This document shows, piece by piece, positions 35,505-44,014 of a DNA stretch of 64,000 nt. The stretch lies in the NCBI GenBank assembly GCA_016716505.1, contig JADJWF010000003.1:620001-684000 (forward strand). The letters are read 5' to 3'. Below the pieces are notes generated by a model, which did not search any database, was not told where the DNA came from, and saw only the letters and a program-made list of their open reading frames with translations. Position 1 is the stretch's first letter. Each line of letters starts with the position of its first letter. Source of the stretch: Verrucomicrobiota bacterium. GTDB taxonomy: Bacteria > Verrucomicrobiota > Verrucomicrobiia > Limisphaerales > J093. A program made the position numbers and the translations under genes.

Positions 35505-38103
35505 CCAGTTGCTTGAGTTCCGTCAGTTCGCACCGCAATGCGGCATTCTCGGCGTCCCGGCGTTTTAACTCCTCGGTCAGCTTCTGGTTCAAGCCTTGGA
35601 TCGCCGCCAGCGCCACGCCATCGGCGTCCACCGTGGCAATGTGCTTGTCGTCCGTGCCCAGGCTGAAGGCGGCGTGGAAGTCTTGCGCCGTCGGTCCCAC
35701 GTGTTGGGTTGCTGCATCTCCTTTGAAGTTCCAGCGCGTGATGGGCAGCGCGGCCACTTTCTCCAGCACTTCCCTGCCATCCACCGGGGCGAAATTCTCC
35801 TTGGCCTCGCGGTCGCTGGTGGGATTGAAGCTGGTAGCCGCGACGTTGCCCGCCAAGTCCACGGTCATGAGCGCGGTGCGTGTGCCGTTGGTCGCGTACT
35901 TGGCCACCTGGAACCATGAGGGGCCGTGAGCGCTGTCCTCGGGAATTCCCGCGACCAGCGTGTCCCAGCCTTCCATGAACAAGCCCCAGCGGCCCACGCC
36001 TTGCAGCCATACCGGAGCCGAATTGGGAAAGGGGTCCCAGGTCGCCGTGATGAGCGGGCCGTAATTGCCCGGCGTGAGGCGCACCCCCCGGCGGCTGGCC
36101 AACCAGAGGCCGCCCGCCGCGCGCACGGCGAACTCATCGTCGCGCGTGGAAGGGAAGACGTTATTTTCCGAATCGGCCCAAACGAAGGCACCTCGATGGT
36201 CCGCGTGGGCGGCGCGTCCGGCGGCCAGACTCCACGGCCCGGCGGCCAGGTTATGGTCGCCTCCCAGGATGGTGGCGAAGGCTGCATCGGCCCCGATCAC
36301 GTTGCCCTCGCCCCCAACCACCGCCGCGCTGTAGGCGTTCTGGCCAATCGTGTTGCCCGAGCCGCCGGCAATCGTCGCGCGATCCGCGTTGGTCGTAATG
36401 GTATTTCGGAACCCCCCGCCAATGGCACCCTGGTCCGTCAGGCTTTGGATCTTGTTGTCCCACCCCCCGTTGACGACGGCCGAGGGCGCCTCGGGGCCAA
36501 TGGCGTTGCCGTAGCCGCCGGCAATGATCGCGCCGTCGGCATTGGTTTGAATTAGGTTGTCCTTGCCACCGCCGATGATCGCCTCAGCCGCGTCATTCTC
36601 GATGAGGTTGTTCCGCCCGCCACCAATCCTCGCGTGCCACGTCCCCGGCCGAAGAACGTTGTCCCGTCCGCCTCCGATGTTCGCCCACGCTGCGTCCTCT
36701 TGGATGACGTTGTTCTGACCACCGCTGATCGCGGAGAAATCCGCATTGGAGATAACATTGTTTGCCCCGCCGCTGATTGCCGACCAGTCCGCGCCAGTGT
36801 TGAGCGCATTGCGGTTGCCGCCGCTGATCACGCCATACTTGGCATTGGATACGAGGTTACCCGCTCCGCCCGCGATGCTGGCTGACCACGCCGGTTCCTG
36901 AATCTGGTTGTCCACGCCGCCGCCGATCGCCGAGTCATGGGCCTCGCTCCCAATCCGGTTTCTCAATCCTCCCGCAATCGTCGCGTGCCCGGTGTTGGTG
37001 ACGGAGTTCTGCTCCCCGCCGGCGATAGTCGAATGCAGCGAGGCGTGCAGGACATTCTGCCGTCCACCGCCGATGCAGGCCCCGTCGGCGTCTTCGGCGA
37101 TGCGATTTCCCTCGCCGCCGCCGATGGTCGCGTTCTCCGAACCAGCAGAGACGACGTTGTGCAGGCCGCCGCCCACGCTGGCGAAATGGGCGTTCTGCCC
37201 GACAGTGTTGCCCTGGCCACCGGCGATGGCTGCGTAGCCGGCGTTGCCTTGCACGGTGTTACCTGCGCCGCCGCTGACGACCGCCCCGCTCGCGCCTGAA
37301 CCGATCTGGTTGTCCCGCCCGCCGCCGACCGTGCCGAACCAGCCGGAGACCCGATTGGTCCCGTTGACGTTCCCGCCTCCGCCGATGGTCACGCCCACCG
37401 CGCCATCGGCGGCGTAGTTCACCGCCCCGGCAATCACGTTGGGCGCATCCGCGAACGGCTCCAACCGCAGGGCGCGCTTACCATTGACCTTCAGCTCCAG
37501 GGGTTGGAGATCCGCCGTGCCAACAAAATCCGGTCCCGCCGTCGTGCCGACGTTGCCGCCGCGCTGCCAGAACGCTGCGGCATTCAGACCGTCAAGAAAG
37601 TCGGCGTGCAGGTTGGCCACTTTGTTTGTATTGCCCACGGCAAAGGGTGGGCCGGCTGCCGGATCGAACAGTACGGCTCCCGTGAAGGTAGGGCTGGCCC
37701 CCGTTCTCAGGTCCCCAGCAGTTGGGGCGAACAGTGCGCACGGAACGGGTGTCAGGGCTTGCCGTGGGGCCAGTGGCAGGAAGTCGCCCCCGCCATGAGT
37801 CCGCACACCGATTTCCAACCAGCGGGCGTCGCCGGTGAAGACGCCCGAGCCGAAGTCCAGCGTGACGGTGAACAGCCCGTTGGACACGGCCACCGGACTG
37901 TTGGTGAGCGGCCCGGCAACCAGACCGCCGCCGCTGGCGGCATCGTAAATCGCGAAGCGGAAGTCGTAGGCGCCATGCGCCGGCTGGCCGGCATCAGCCA
38001 GTTTCCCTTGGTACGTGAAGGCCGTGCCCAAAGGCGCCGCGAACGCCGGACTGTTGGATAAGACCATCGCTGTCAGGATAACCATGAATAGTTTTGTGTT
38101 CAT
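35485..38103 (-). CDS. Exported trimeric spike-like protein with IGGG/ISGG repeats and C-terminal S74 chaperone (copy B)
   Basis: 872 aa from ATG 38103 (MNTKLFMVILTAMVLSNSPA), a signal peptide. N-terminal domain APLGTAFTYQGKLADAGQPA, then about 20 repeats of the type AxIGGG/AVISGG with N.I (NVISNADFSAISGGQNNVIQ, NLIQTNADGAIIAGGYGN). The tail has the S74 Ser-Lys motif TSDREAKENF, HVGPTAQDFHAAFSLG and the coiled coil ELKQLVRQLLK. The last ~110 residues are almost identical to copy A, at DNA level too, while the repeats differ, so the chaperone end is being homogenised. Probably forms a long trimeric fibre outside the cell. Confidence 0.82.
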   Translation of the reverse strand: MNTKLFMVILTAMVLSNSPAFAAPLGTAFTYQGKLADAGQPAHGAYDFRFAIYDAASGGGLVAGPLTNSPVAVSNGLFTVTLDFGSGVFTGDARWLEIGVRTHGGGDFLPLAPRQALTPVPCALFAPTAGDLRTGASPTFTGAVLFDPAAGPPFAVGNTNKVANLHADFLDGLNAAAFWQRGGNVGTTAGPDFVGTADLQPLELKVNGKRALRLEPFADAPNVIAGAVNYAADGAVGVTIGGGGNVNGTNRVSGWFGTVGGGRDNQIGSGASGAVVSGGAGNTVQGNAGYAAIAGGQGNTVGQNAHFASVGGGLHNVVSAGSENATIGGGEGNRIAEDADGACIGGGRQNVLHASLHSTIAGGEQNSVTNTGHATIAGGLRNRIGSEAHDSAIGGGVDNQIQEPAWSASIAGGAGNLVSNAKYGVISGGNRNALNTGADWSAISGGANNVISNADFSAISGGQNNVIQEDAAWANIGGGRDNVLRPGTWHARIGGGRNNLIENDAAEAIIGGGKDNLIQTNADGAIIAGGYGNAIGPEAPSAVVNGGWDNKIQSLTDQGAIGGGFRNTITTNADRATIAGGSGNTIGQNAYSAAVVGGEGNVIGADAAFATILGGDHNLAAGPWSLAAGRAAHADHRGAFVWADSENNVFPSTRDDEFAVRAAGGLWLASRRGVRLTPGNYGPLITATWDPFPNSAPVWLQGVGRWGLFMEGWDTLVAGIPEDSAHGPSWFQVAKYATNGTRTALMTVDLAGNVAATSFNPTSDREAKENFAPVDGREVLEKVAALPITRWNFKGDAATQHVGPTAQDFHAAFSLGTDDKHIATVDADGVALAAIQGLNQKLTEELKRRDAENAALRCELTELKQLVRQLLK

Positions 38104-38148
38104 GCGGTGTTGTGTGGCTGTTGTGGTTGTCACGAAGTGTTTTTTTCC

Positions 38149-39837
38149 TCACCGTCCAAGGGTCACTAACCCGCCGTAAGCCTGAAGCGTGACCGGCTTG
38201 GAGATTGTCCCCGTCCAGTTGGCGCGACCGGGGAGGATATTGATCGTGCCGGCGGCAGGAACGAGCGCGAGCGCCTCAGGAAGCGTGTTGAACGGACGCA
38301 ACAATGTGCCCTCCTCGGGGCCGGCGTAAGGGAAATTCAGCCAGGTCCCCAGCGCGAGCGGCAGCGCCGCCGCCAGATTGGGCCGGGGACCGATATTCTC
38401 ACTGGCCGGCTGAACGCCGCTCTGCTGCGCAGAACCGGTCACCCGGAGCACATGGCGCAGGCTCGCGGGCGACAAGACGCGCCCGCCGTAAGCGGCTTTG
38501 TACGCTCCCTGCAAAGCCGCGCACGCGCCGCCCACCATCGGCGTGGCGCTGGAGGTGCCATTGAAATTCGCGGTGTATAGGAGGTTCGTACCCTCCGCGG
38601 AATAGCGGTCACCGTAACCAGCGGTGACCACCCACGCTCCCCAGCCTTGCAGGTCCACCGTCGAACCGTAAGTCGAGAAGCTGTGACGGGCCCGGTCACC
38701 CTCCGGATGGCCGGGGGGCGCGCCGGCGCCAACGAGGATCGCGCCGGAGTCGTTCTGCGGCAGGAACGGCGCGTGGTCATCGTCAAACTTGGCGTCGTCC
38801 AGGTTCTGGTTTCCGTTTCCCGCCGCTTCACACACGATCACGCCATTACCCACCGCAATTACGATGGCGTCGTACACGTCTTCGTCCCATTCCGCCGGCA
38901 CCAGACCGGGGTCCGGGTCAGGCCCCAGGGCTTGTTGTTCAATCACCATCACGTCCCCCGCGGTGAGGACGTCGAGCGCGCGGGTGATGGCGGCCGGGAT
39001 GTTCAAACCATCGTCCGTGTGAGCCGCAACCACATGGAGCGCGCTCCCATGGGCGATGCCGGTGACTCCCCAGCCGTTCCGGAGTGCGCCCAAAACGCCG
39101 AGGACCGCCGTGCCGTGATCCGCGCTTCCGGCAAACGGATCAACCGGCGCGGGTCCGATCAGGCTGAAGGAGAGGTCGGCGTGATTGAAATTCCAGTCGT
39201 ATTCGATGTCGGCAATCCGCACGCCCGTCCCGGTACCACCGGGGAGCGTCCACAAGGATGGCGCGTCCACGCCAGCAGTGGCGGCCTCAAGGTACTCTTG
39301 CTCCGGTTCCAGGTTGGGCGGCGTGGGCAGCGGCATCGCCCGGCGCATGGGCCGCGCCAGTTCGATTTCGGGCAAGGCGTTCAACTCATCCATCACGGCG
39401 GCCGCGTTCATCCCCGGCGGCAGACGCAAGACGAATGTGGCATTGAGATCCGCCATACTGCGACCGAGGTTCGCCTGTGCGGCCTCACGGAGTTGAGCGA
39501 GCTTTGCTTCGGGCAGGCTATGCAATCGCTGCCAACGAGCGCCCGCGCTCGCCAGCCACTGAAGGAGTGGCAGTGCCTTGTTCACCGCCCCGGTCCCGCA
39601 ATCATTCACTTGAGCCTCCAACAATCGGACCGGCAGTTCGTCGCGAAATTTCACGCGAATTCGGGCCGGATCATCGCGAGCCGGCGAGAGGTGCGTGTGA
39701 AGCGGTTTGGCTGGTGCCACACGCGGCGTGAGGGTTGATCGCGCGGGAACCTGGACCAGCGGCGACAAAACGAAGGCGGCCGCCGCCACCCAGCGGGCCA
39801 GACAGATCGTGGGATTGAGAGTCGCCTTCTCCATCAT
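38149..39837 (-). CDS. Secreted subtilisin-like serine peptidase (S8)
   Basis: 562 aa with an N-terminal export signal (ICLARWVAAAAFVLSPLVQV) and a propeptide-like region up to about 190. Catalytic triad of S8: Asp in GVRIADIEYDWNFNH, His in SADHGTAVLGVLGAL, Ser in FNGTSSATPMVGGA. The oxyanion Asn is in CEAAGNGNQNLDD. After the catalytic domain comes a ~55-residue module (FNTLPEALALVPAAGTINIL, ISKPVTLQAYGGLVTLGR) shared with the next two genes upstream in the operon direction. Expected to be an extracellular protease; it could process the neighbouring surface proteins, but that is speculation. Confidence 0.88.
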   Translation of the reverse strand: MMEKATLNPTICLARWVAAAAFVLSPLVQVPARSTLTPRVAPAKPLHTHLSPARDDPARIRVKFRDELPVRLLEAQVNDCGTGAVNKALPLLQWLASAGARWQRLHSLPEAKLAQLREAAQANLGRSMADLNATFVLRLPPGMNAAAVMDELNALPEIELARPMRRAMPLPTPPNLEPEQEYLEAATAGVDAPSLWTLPGGTGTGVRIADIEYDWNFNHADLSFSLIGPAPVDPFAGSADHGTAVLGVLGALRNGWGVTGIAHGSALHVVAAHTDDGLNIPAAITRALDVLTAGDVMVIEQQALGPDPDPGLVPAEWDEDVYDAIVIAVGNGVIVCEAAGNGNQNLDDAKFDDDHAPFLPQNDSGAILVGAGAPPGHPEGDRARHSFSTYGSTVDLQGWGAWVVTAGYGDRYSAEGTNLLYTANFNGTSSATPMVGGACAALQGAYKAAYGGRVLSPASLRHVLRVTGSAQQSGVQPASENIGPRPNLAAALPLALGTWLNFPYAGPEEGTLLRPFNTLPEALALVPAAGTINILPGRANWTGTISKPVTLQAYGGLVTLGR

Positions 39838-39903
39838 GCTTTTGGGTGGTTCTTACAGAGCGCGCGGGTTGGGAGCGAGAATCGAGGCGGGAGTGGTCGC
39901 GTT

Positions 39904-40989
39904 CTACGGTCTCCCCAAGACCACTATTCCCAAATGGCGCGGGTCCTTTTGCACAACCATCGGTTTGGCAAAGGTGAGAGGGGACGGGTAATTGTCGGGG
40001 CGTAGTCTCAGGGTGATGCCCGGGCTGGCTCGCTGGATGGCCGTCGCGAGATCACGCATTGGATAGGCGCGCGTCCCCCAGAGCCGGGTGGTGGCGGCGC
40101 GATTGACATAGAGGGGTTGCGGCGAATGGGTTCTGGAATCCAGGATCGTGTAGTCCTGGTCAATGTCGTCGGTGCCCACCAGGTTGAACCGCCGGGAGAC
40201 ACCGTCCTCCCATTTCACCGGGTCGGCCGGCAGAGTGTCAGGCCATGCGCGGTAAAGCCATCGGTCATCGGGCGCGGGGATTCCTCGGTCCAGAGCGGCG
40301 TTCTTGACGTTGACAAAAGTGACGTGGGCATTCGCGGGATCTGTGGCCTCTTGAAGCGATGGAGCAGCGATGAAAAACAGGTCATCGTCTGGCGCCACGG
40401 GTCCATCCTGCGTGTCCTCCAGCACCAGGATGAAACGCTTGCCACGCTTATGGATGTGCTGCCAGGACGGCCAGCGTTGGTGGAGAGCAAAATACGCTTC
40501 GAAATCCTTTTTGGGGTAGATGCGATCCACCCCCAACGCCAACATCCCGCTTCGAAAAAGCTCCCGTCGGTTCGCGGGCCAGGGTTCTGGGTTGGTAACA
40601 TCCAGCCAGATGAAGGTGACCCGCTCTTCGAGATCCTCCGACCGGAGGATCTCCTGAATCGCTTCGTCCAGGCAAAGATCACGGCCACCCGCGGGATGGT
40701 ACACATGAATACCGTACGGCACGCATTTCGTGTCCACAGTGAGGTCCAGCTCCAGCCCCCAGCAGTTGTAGTTGTCAAGTTGGTCATCCATCAGTTCGTC
40801 CTTCTCGAACGCGTTGTGGCTCGCTTTGAACTGGAAGTTGTCCAGCGGCAGGCCGGACACACCGGGCTGGGCCAGAGAGCTGGGGCTGGCGAGAGCAAGC
40901 GCCAGCAGTGCTGACGCAACAACGAGGAGGCCATGGAACAACCGATGGCCACCGCAACAAACCTCGTCGGCTAAGTGATGTTCTTTCAT
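39904..40989 (-). CDS. Secreted PI-PLC-like phosphodiesterase
   Basis: 361 aa. Export signal LLVVASALLALALASPSSLA, then the PLC-like TIM barrel start FQFKASHNAFEKDEL with the first catalytic His, and GLELDLTVDTKCVPYGIHVY with acidic and His residues; KRFILVLEDTQDG follows. This resembles the calcium-dependent phosphoinositide-specific PLC-like proteins found in bacteria. Natural substrate unknown. The C-terminus (AIQRASPGITLRLRPDNYPS, then VVLGRP) matches the module on the subtilase and on the Cys-rich protein. Same orientation as both neighbours, with short gaps (66 and 23 bp). Confidence 0.75.
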   Translation of the reverse strand: MKEHHLADEVCCGGHRLFHGLLVVASALLALALASPSSLAQPGVSGLPLDNFQFKASHNAFEKDELMDDQLDNYNCWGLELDLTVDTKCVPYGIHVYHPAGGRDLCLDEAIQEILRSEDLEERVTFIWLDVTNPEPWPANRRELFRSGMLALGVDRIYPKKDFEAYFALHQRWPSWQHIHKRGKRFILVLEDTQDGPVAPDDDLFFIAAPSLQEATDPANAHVTFVNVKNAALDRGIPAPDDRWLYRAWPDTLPADPVKWEDGVSRRFNLVGTDDIDQDYTILDSRTHSPQPLYVNRAATTRLWGTRAYPMRDLATAIQRASPGITLRLRPDNYPSPLTFAKPMVVQKDPRHLGIVVLGRP

Positions 40990-41012
40990 CTGGCTTTCAA
41001 AGGTCGCTCTGG

Positions 41013-42311
41013 CTATGGCCCGCGACCGATGGTGACCACTCCCGGGCCGTCCGAGATCAGCCGGACGCGTTTGGTGAGCGTGAGGGTTTCGTTGTAGAAG
41101 TTCGGCCTGATTTTGATGGAGGTGCCGTCACAGATGCGATCGTATGCCTGCCCCACCAAGCGGAAGCCCCGGTTCGGGCGGCCGTCCTGCGCGCCCGTAT
41201 TCGCTGCATCCACTCGAAGCGTGTGAGTGTAATGCCAGAGCGTCACGTCATCCTGACGACCGCCATCATTATCCAGCCAGCCAACGTGCAGTTGTCCCCC
41301 ATACGGGCTAGGTTTGTCCTCAAGGTCCCAATAATCCAAGCCCTCGGGCTCCGAGCCGGTGCAATAGCCGGCAGTAGTTTCCGTCTGCCAGTAATAGCGG
41401 AAGTCCATGCAGTCACTGTTGCAGGGAGGCCAATCCTCGTGGCAACGATGCGACCGCGCCAACTCGCGCCAGGTGGTGGTGTCGAAGACGTGAATCCCGT
41501 CGAGCGGCCGAACCTGTTCGCAGCAGCCAACCAGGAAGTAGAACACGCCGCCGCTCTCTGAAAAAGCCCCCCCCTGCGTGCAAGAGAACGTGTCGGTGAA
41601 AGCTGTTCCATCGCTTTGCAGCAAAGGAACAGGCCCCAGGACCGTGCAGGCCACCTCCAGATTCGTCTGACTCCGGTTGGCCAGCAGTGTGGCCCAGTCC
41701 ACCCAGCACCGCACCAGATGCGTGATGGAGTCCTCCGAGACGTAAACCTCGCCACTGACCGGATGAACCGCCAGCCAGCCGAAGTTCCTGAAGCCCTGCA
41801 CAACCGCTTTGCCCACGCAGTGAAGGTCCGCCGTATCGAAAAAAAGGATCGTGCCGCTAGTCTCCGGGGCACAGCCATAATTCTCCACTGGGGCCAACAC
41901 AAACCCGTTGAAACAGTCAATGTCCCCGATGTGAAAGTAACTCTGGAGGTCCGGACGATCCGAGACGAGGAACCGTTGAATCGGTGTGCCGCCGGTCAGC
42001 GCGGAGGAAACGGGCAGTTTCCAAATCCCCCAGGTCATGTGGCCCCAAATGGACCCTCCACAATGCATATATTCGCCAGCCGAGATGAACCAGTTGTTTT
42101 CGTCGTGCGCGAGCCCTTGGATCTGCTCGTTGCCGTCCAGAAATCCCAGTTTCTCCTCGTGCGGATCGCACCAGAGAAACATGAAACAAGACTCATAGCC
42201 CGCTTCGGCCCGGACAAGGCTCACCGCCCCGATCACTCCCACCGCCAATGACAGAGCCGCAGTCACGTAGCCGGCGTTCCGTGGAAACATCCGATGGTTT
42301 TGGTCTCGCAT
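41013..42311 (-). CDS. Cys-rich secreted protein of unknown function
   Basis: 432 aa. N-terminal signal (YVTAALSLAVGVIGAVSLVR). Many cysteines for an exported bacterial protein: ESCFMFLWCD, MHCGG, DIDCFNG, NYGCAPE, DLHCVGK, VRCWVD, EVACTVL, FSCTQGG, GCCEQVR, HRCHEDWPPCNSDCMDF, so a disulfide-stabilised, possibly propeller-like fold (QIQGLAHDENNWFISAGEYM, GEVYVSEDSI). The C-terminus (DGTSIKIRPNFYNETLTLTK, then VVTIGRGP) is the module shared with the two genes downstream of it. No known family recognised. Confidence 0.65.
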   Translation of the reverse strand: MRDQNHRMFPRNAGYVTAALSLAVGVIGAVSLVRAEAGYESCFMFLWCDPHEEKLGFLDGNEQIQGLAHDENNWFISAGEYMHCGGSIWGHMTWGIWKLPVSSALTGGTPIQRFLVSDRPDLQSYFHIGDIDCFNGFVLAPVENYGCAPETSGTILFFDTADLHCVGKAVVQGFRNFGWLAVHPVSGEVYVSEDSITHLVRCWVDWATLLANRSQTNLEVACTVLGPVPLLQSDGTAFTDTFSCTQGGAFSESGGVFYFLVGCCEQVRPLDGIHVFDTTTWRELARSHRCHEDWPPCNSDCMDFRYYWQTETTAGYCTGSEPEGLDYWDLEDKPSPYGGQLHVGWLDNDGGRQDDVTLWHYTHTLRVDAANTGAQDGRPNRGFRLVGQAYDRICDGTSIKIRPNFYNETLTLTKRVRLISDGPGVVTIGRGP

Positions 42312-42346
42312 AGCGCAACCGCCGATCCTTTCGGAAGAAACGGCCG

Positions 42347-44014
42347 TTATTGCAGCGTTACCAACACGAGGACCAATCCTCGCCCAGTCTCGAGCGAGGA
42401 CATCGCCTTGCCGAGAACCGCGCCCCGCGCCAGCTCGTAATCCAAGACCTTCCGCGCGTGACCCGGTGTGTCGGAGGTGGTGAGTTGATCGCCCGGTTGA
42501 ATGGCCCCGTCCGCCGCGTCCGCCAGCACGAACACGCGACCACTCAAGGCCACCAGCACGCCCTGATCCGTCACGCCCGACTGGCTGAGGACCAGTCCGG
42601 GTTTCAAACGGCCCGCGCCGCTGACAACGCCCGCCACACGTCTGTCGTACGCCTCCGTGCTCACACGCAGCCGGCCGGGGTGGCGATCGTCAATCACCAC
42701 CACGGCACCGTCCGGGACGGGCGCGGCGTCGCTGATCTCGAACGGTTCGGCCAGGTCCGAGCCGCCGGTGATTTCCAGCACGCTGGTGCGCGTCGTGCCG
42801 GCGACATGGAGTTTGGTTTGCGGTGTGTTGGTGCCTATCCCGATATTGCCGCCGTTTTGAATGACCATCGCGTTGACTCCTTGCCACACGCCCAGGCGCA
42901 ACCCCTGTCCCCAAACGGCTTGGACGTAGTTGTTCGCATCGCCCAACCACAGAGTCGCCGATGTATTGGCCGCAAAGTTGGAGGGTCCTCGAATCAAGAC
43001 ATCCCCTTCGTCCACCTGCAGCTTCTGTTGTGGAGCGGTGGTGCCCACACCGACGTTTCCTCCGGTAAGCGCCAGCCGCCCGTCGGCATGAATGCGCAGC
43101 ATGTCGTCCAGGTCCTCCTGAACGAACACGTGGTCACCATCCCCAAAGTTCAACTTGGCGCCGTACAAGAAACTACCCGCGCGGCCGATCAGCCGCGCCG
43201 TGTTGTCGGTGTCGGCCGGGCTGCGCACGGTGAGCGGGTGGGTGGCTTCCGTCATGGACCGGACCCGGATGCCGAGGTTCCCCGGTCCGATCCCGACGCC
43301 GGCGGGGGCCACGAGAAAGAGGCCATCGTCAATTCCCTCAGAGATGTAGGTGTTGGCGGCGGGCGGCCAGCCAAACACGATCCGCCCCCCCACGCCCTGG
43401 GGTTCCAATCCCCCCAGGCGCAAGGTCCCGTCGCTTGCTGCGCTCACCTCAATCGTGTTGCCCACCTTGCTCACCTTCATGTTGGCGCCCGGGTTAAGAG
43501 TGATGGCATCCGTCAACCCATTGAGCGATTTCACCACCTGCCCTGCCGCCACCTTGTCGGACGTGACCGCGCCAGCGGCAAGGTTGGCATTGCTGATTGC
43601 ACCCTGGGCTACGCCGAGGGCATTGGCGGCTGCCCCCGCCTGAGCTGAGTAAAGTGCGTAGGGCGCGGGAGTGAGGAACTGACGCGGTGTCAGCGGGATG
43701 AACGCGGCCCCGCCATTGGTGCGCACGGAAATCTCCAACCAGCGCGCGTCGCCGTTGAAGACGCCCAAACCGAAGTCCAGCCTGACGGTGAACAGGCCGT
43801 TGGCCACTGCCACCGGGCTGTTGGTGAGCGGCCCGGCAACCAGACCGCCGCCGCTGGCGGCATCGTAAATCGCGAAGCGGAAGTCATAGGCGCCGTGCGC
43901 CGGCTGGCCGGCATCAGCCAGTTGCCCTTGGTACGTGAAGGCCGTGCCCAAAGGCGCGGCGTGGGTGAGACTGCTCAGGACGCAGAGCAGCGCGGTCAGG
44001 CGGATCGTGTTCAT
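42347..44014 (-). CDS. Exported fibre-like protein without S74; different C-terminal domain
   Basis: 555 aa from ATG 44014 (MNTIRLTALLCVLSSLTHAA), a signal peptide almost identical to copy A. N-terminal domain APLGTAFTYQGQLADAGQPA, a helical linker (VTSDKVAAGQVVKSLNGLTD), then beta-rich segments (GNVGVGTTAPQQKLQVDEGD, GIGTNTPQTKLHV) with few IGGG repeats. Instead of the S74 chaperone the end is SDLAEPFEISDAAPVPDGAV, YDRRVAGVVSGAGRLKPGLV and LTTSDTPGHARKVL. This reminds me of the G2-like/'DLAEPFE' C-terminal domain of other bacterial surface proteins, from memory only. It shares its 5' end with S74 genes by duplication, so the N-terminus is a swappable export/assembly unit. Confidence 0.75.
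   Translation of the reverse strand: MNTIRLTALLCVLSSLTHAAPLGTAFTYQGQLADAGQPAHGAYDFRFAIYDAASGGGLVAGPLTNSPVAVANGLFTVRLDFGLGVFNGDARWLEISVRTNGGAAFIPLTPRQFLTPAPYALYSAQAGAAANALGVAQGAISNANLAAGAVTSDKVAAGQVVKSLNGLTDAITLNPGANMKVSKVGNTIEVSAASDGTLRLGGLEPQGVGGRIVFGWPPAANTYISEGIDDGLFLVAPAGVGIGPGNLGIRVRSMTEATHPLTVRSPADTDNTARLIGRAGSFLYGAKLNFGDGDHVFVQEDLDDMLRIHADGRLALTGGNVGVGTTAPQQKLQVDEGDVLIRGPSNFAANTSATLWLGDANNYVQAVWGQGLRLGVWQGVNAMVIQNGGNIGIGTNTPQTKLHVAGTTRTSVLEITGGSDLAEPFEISDAAPVPDGAVVVIDDRHPGRLRVSTEAYDRRVAGVVSGAGRLKPGLVLSQSGVTDQGVLVALSGRVFVLADAADGAIQPGDQLTTSDTPGHARKVLDYELARGAVLGKAMSSLETGRGLVLVLVTLQ

Noticed and set aside
36251..37300. Tandem-like DNA repeats in the spike gene, considered as a CRISPR array
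   Set aside because: The units are coding (IGGG repeats), vary in length and sequence, and have no constant repeat with unique spacers.
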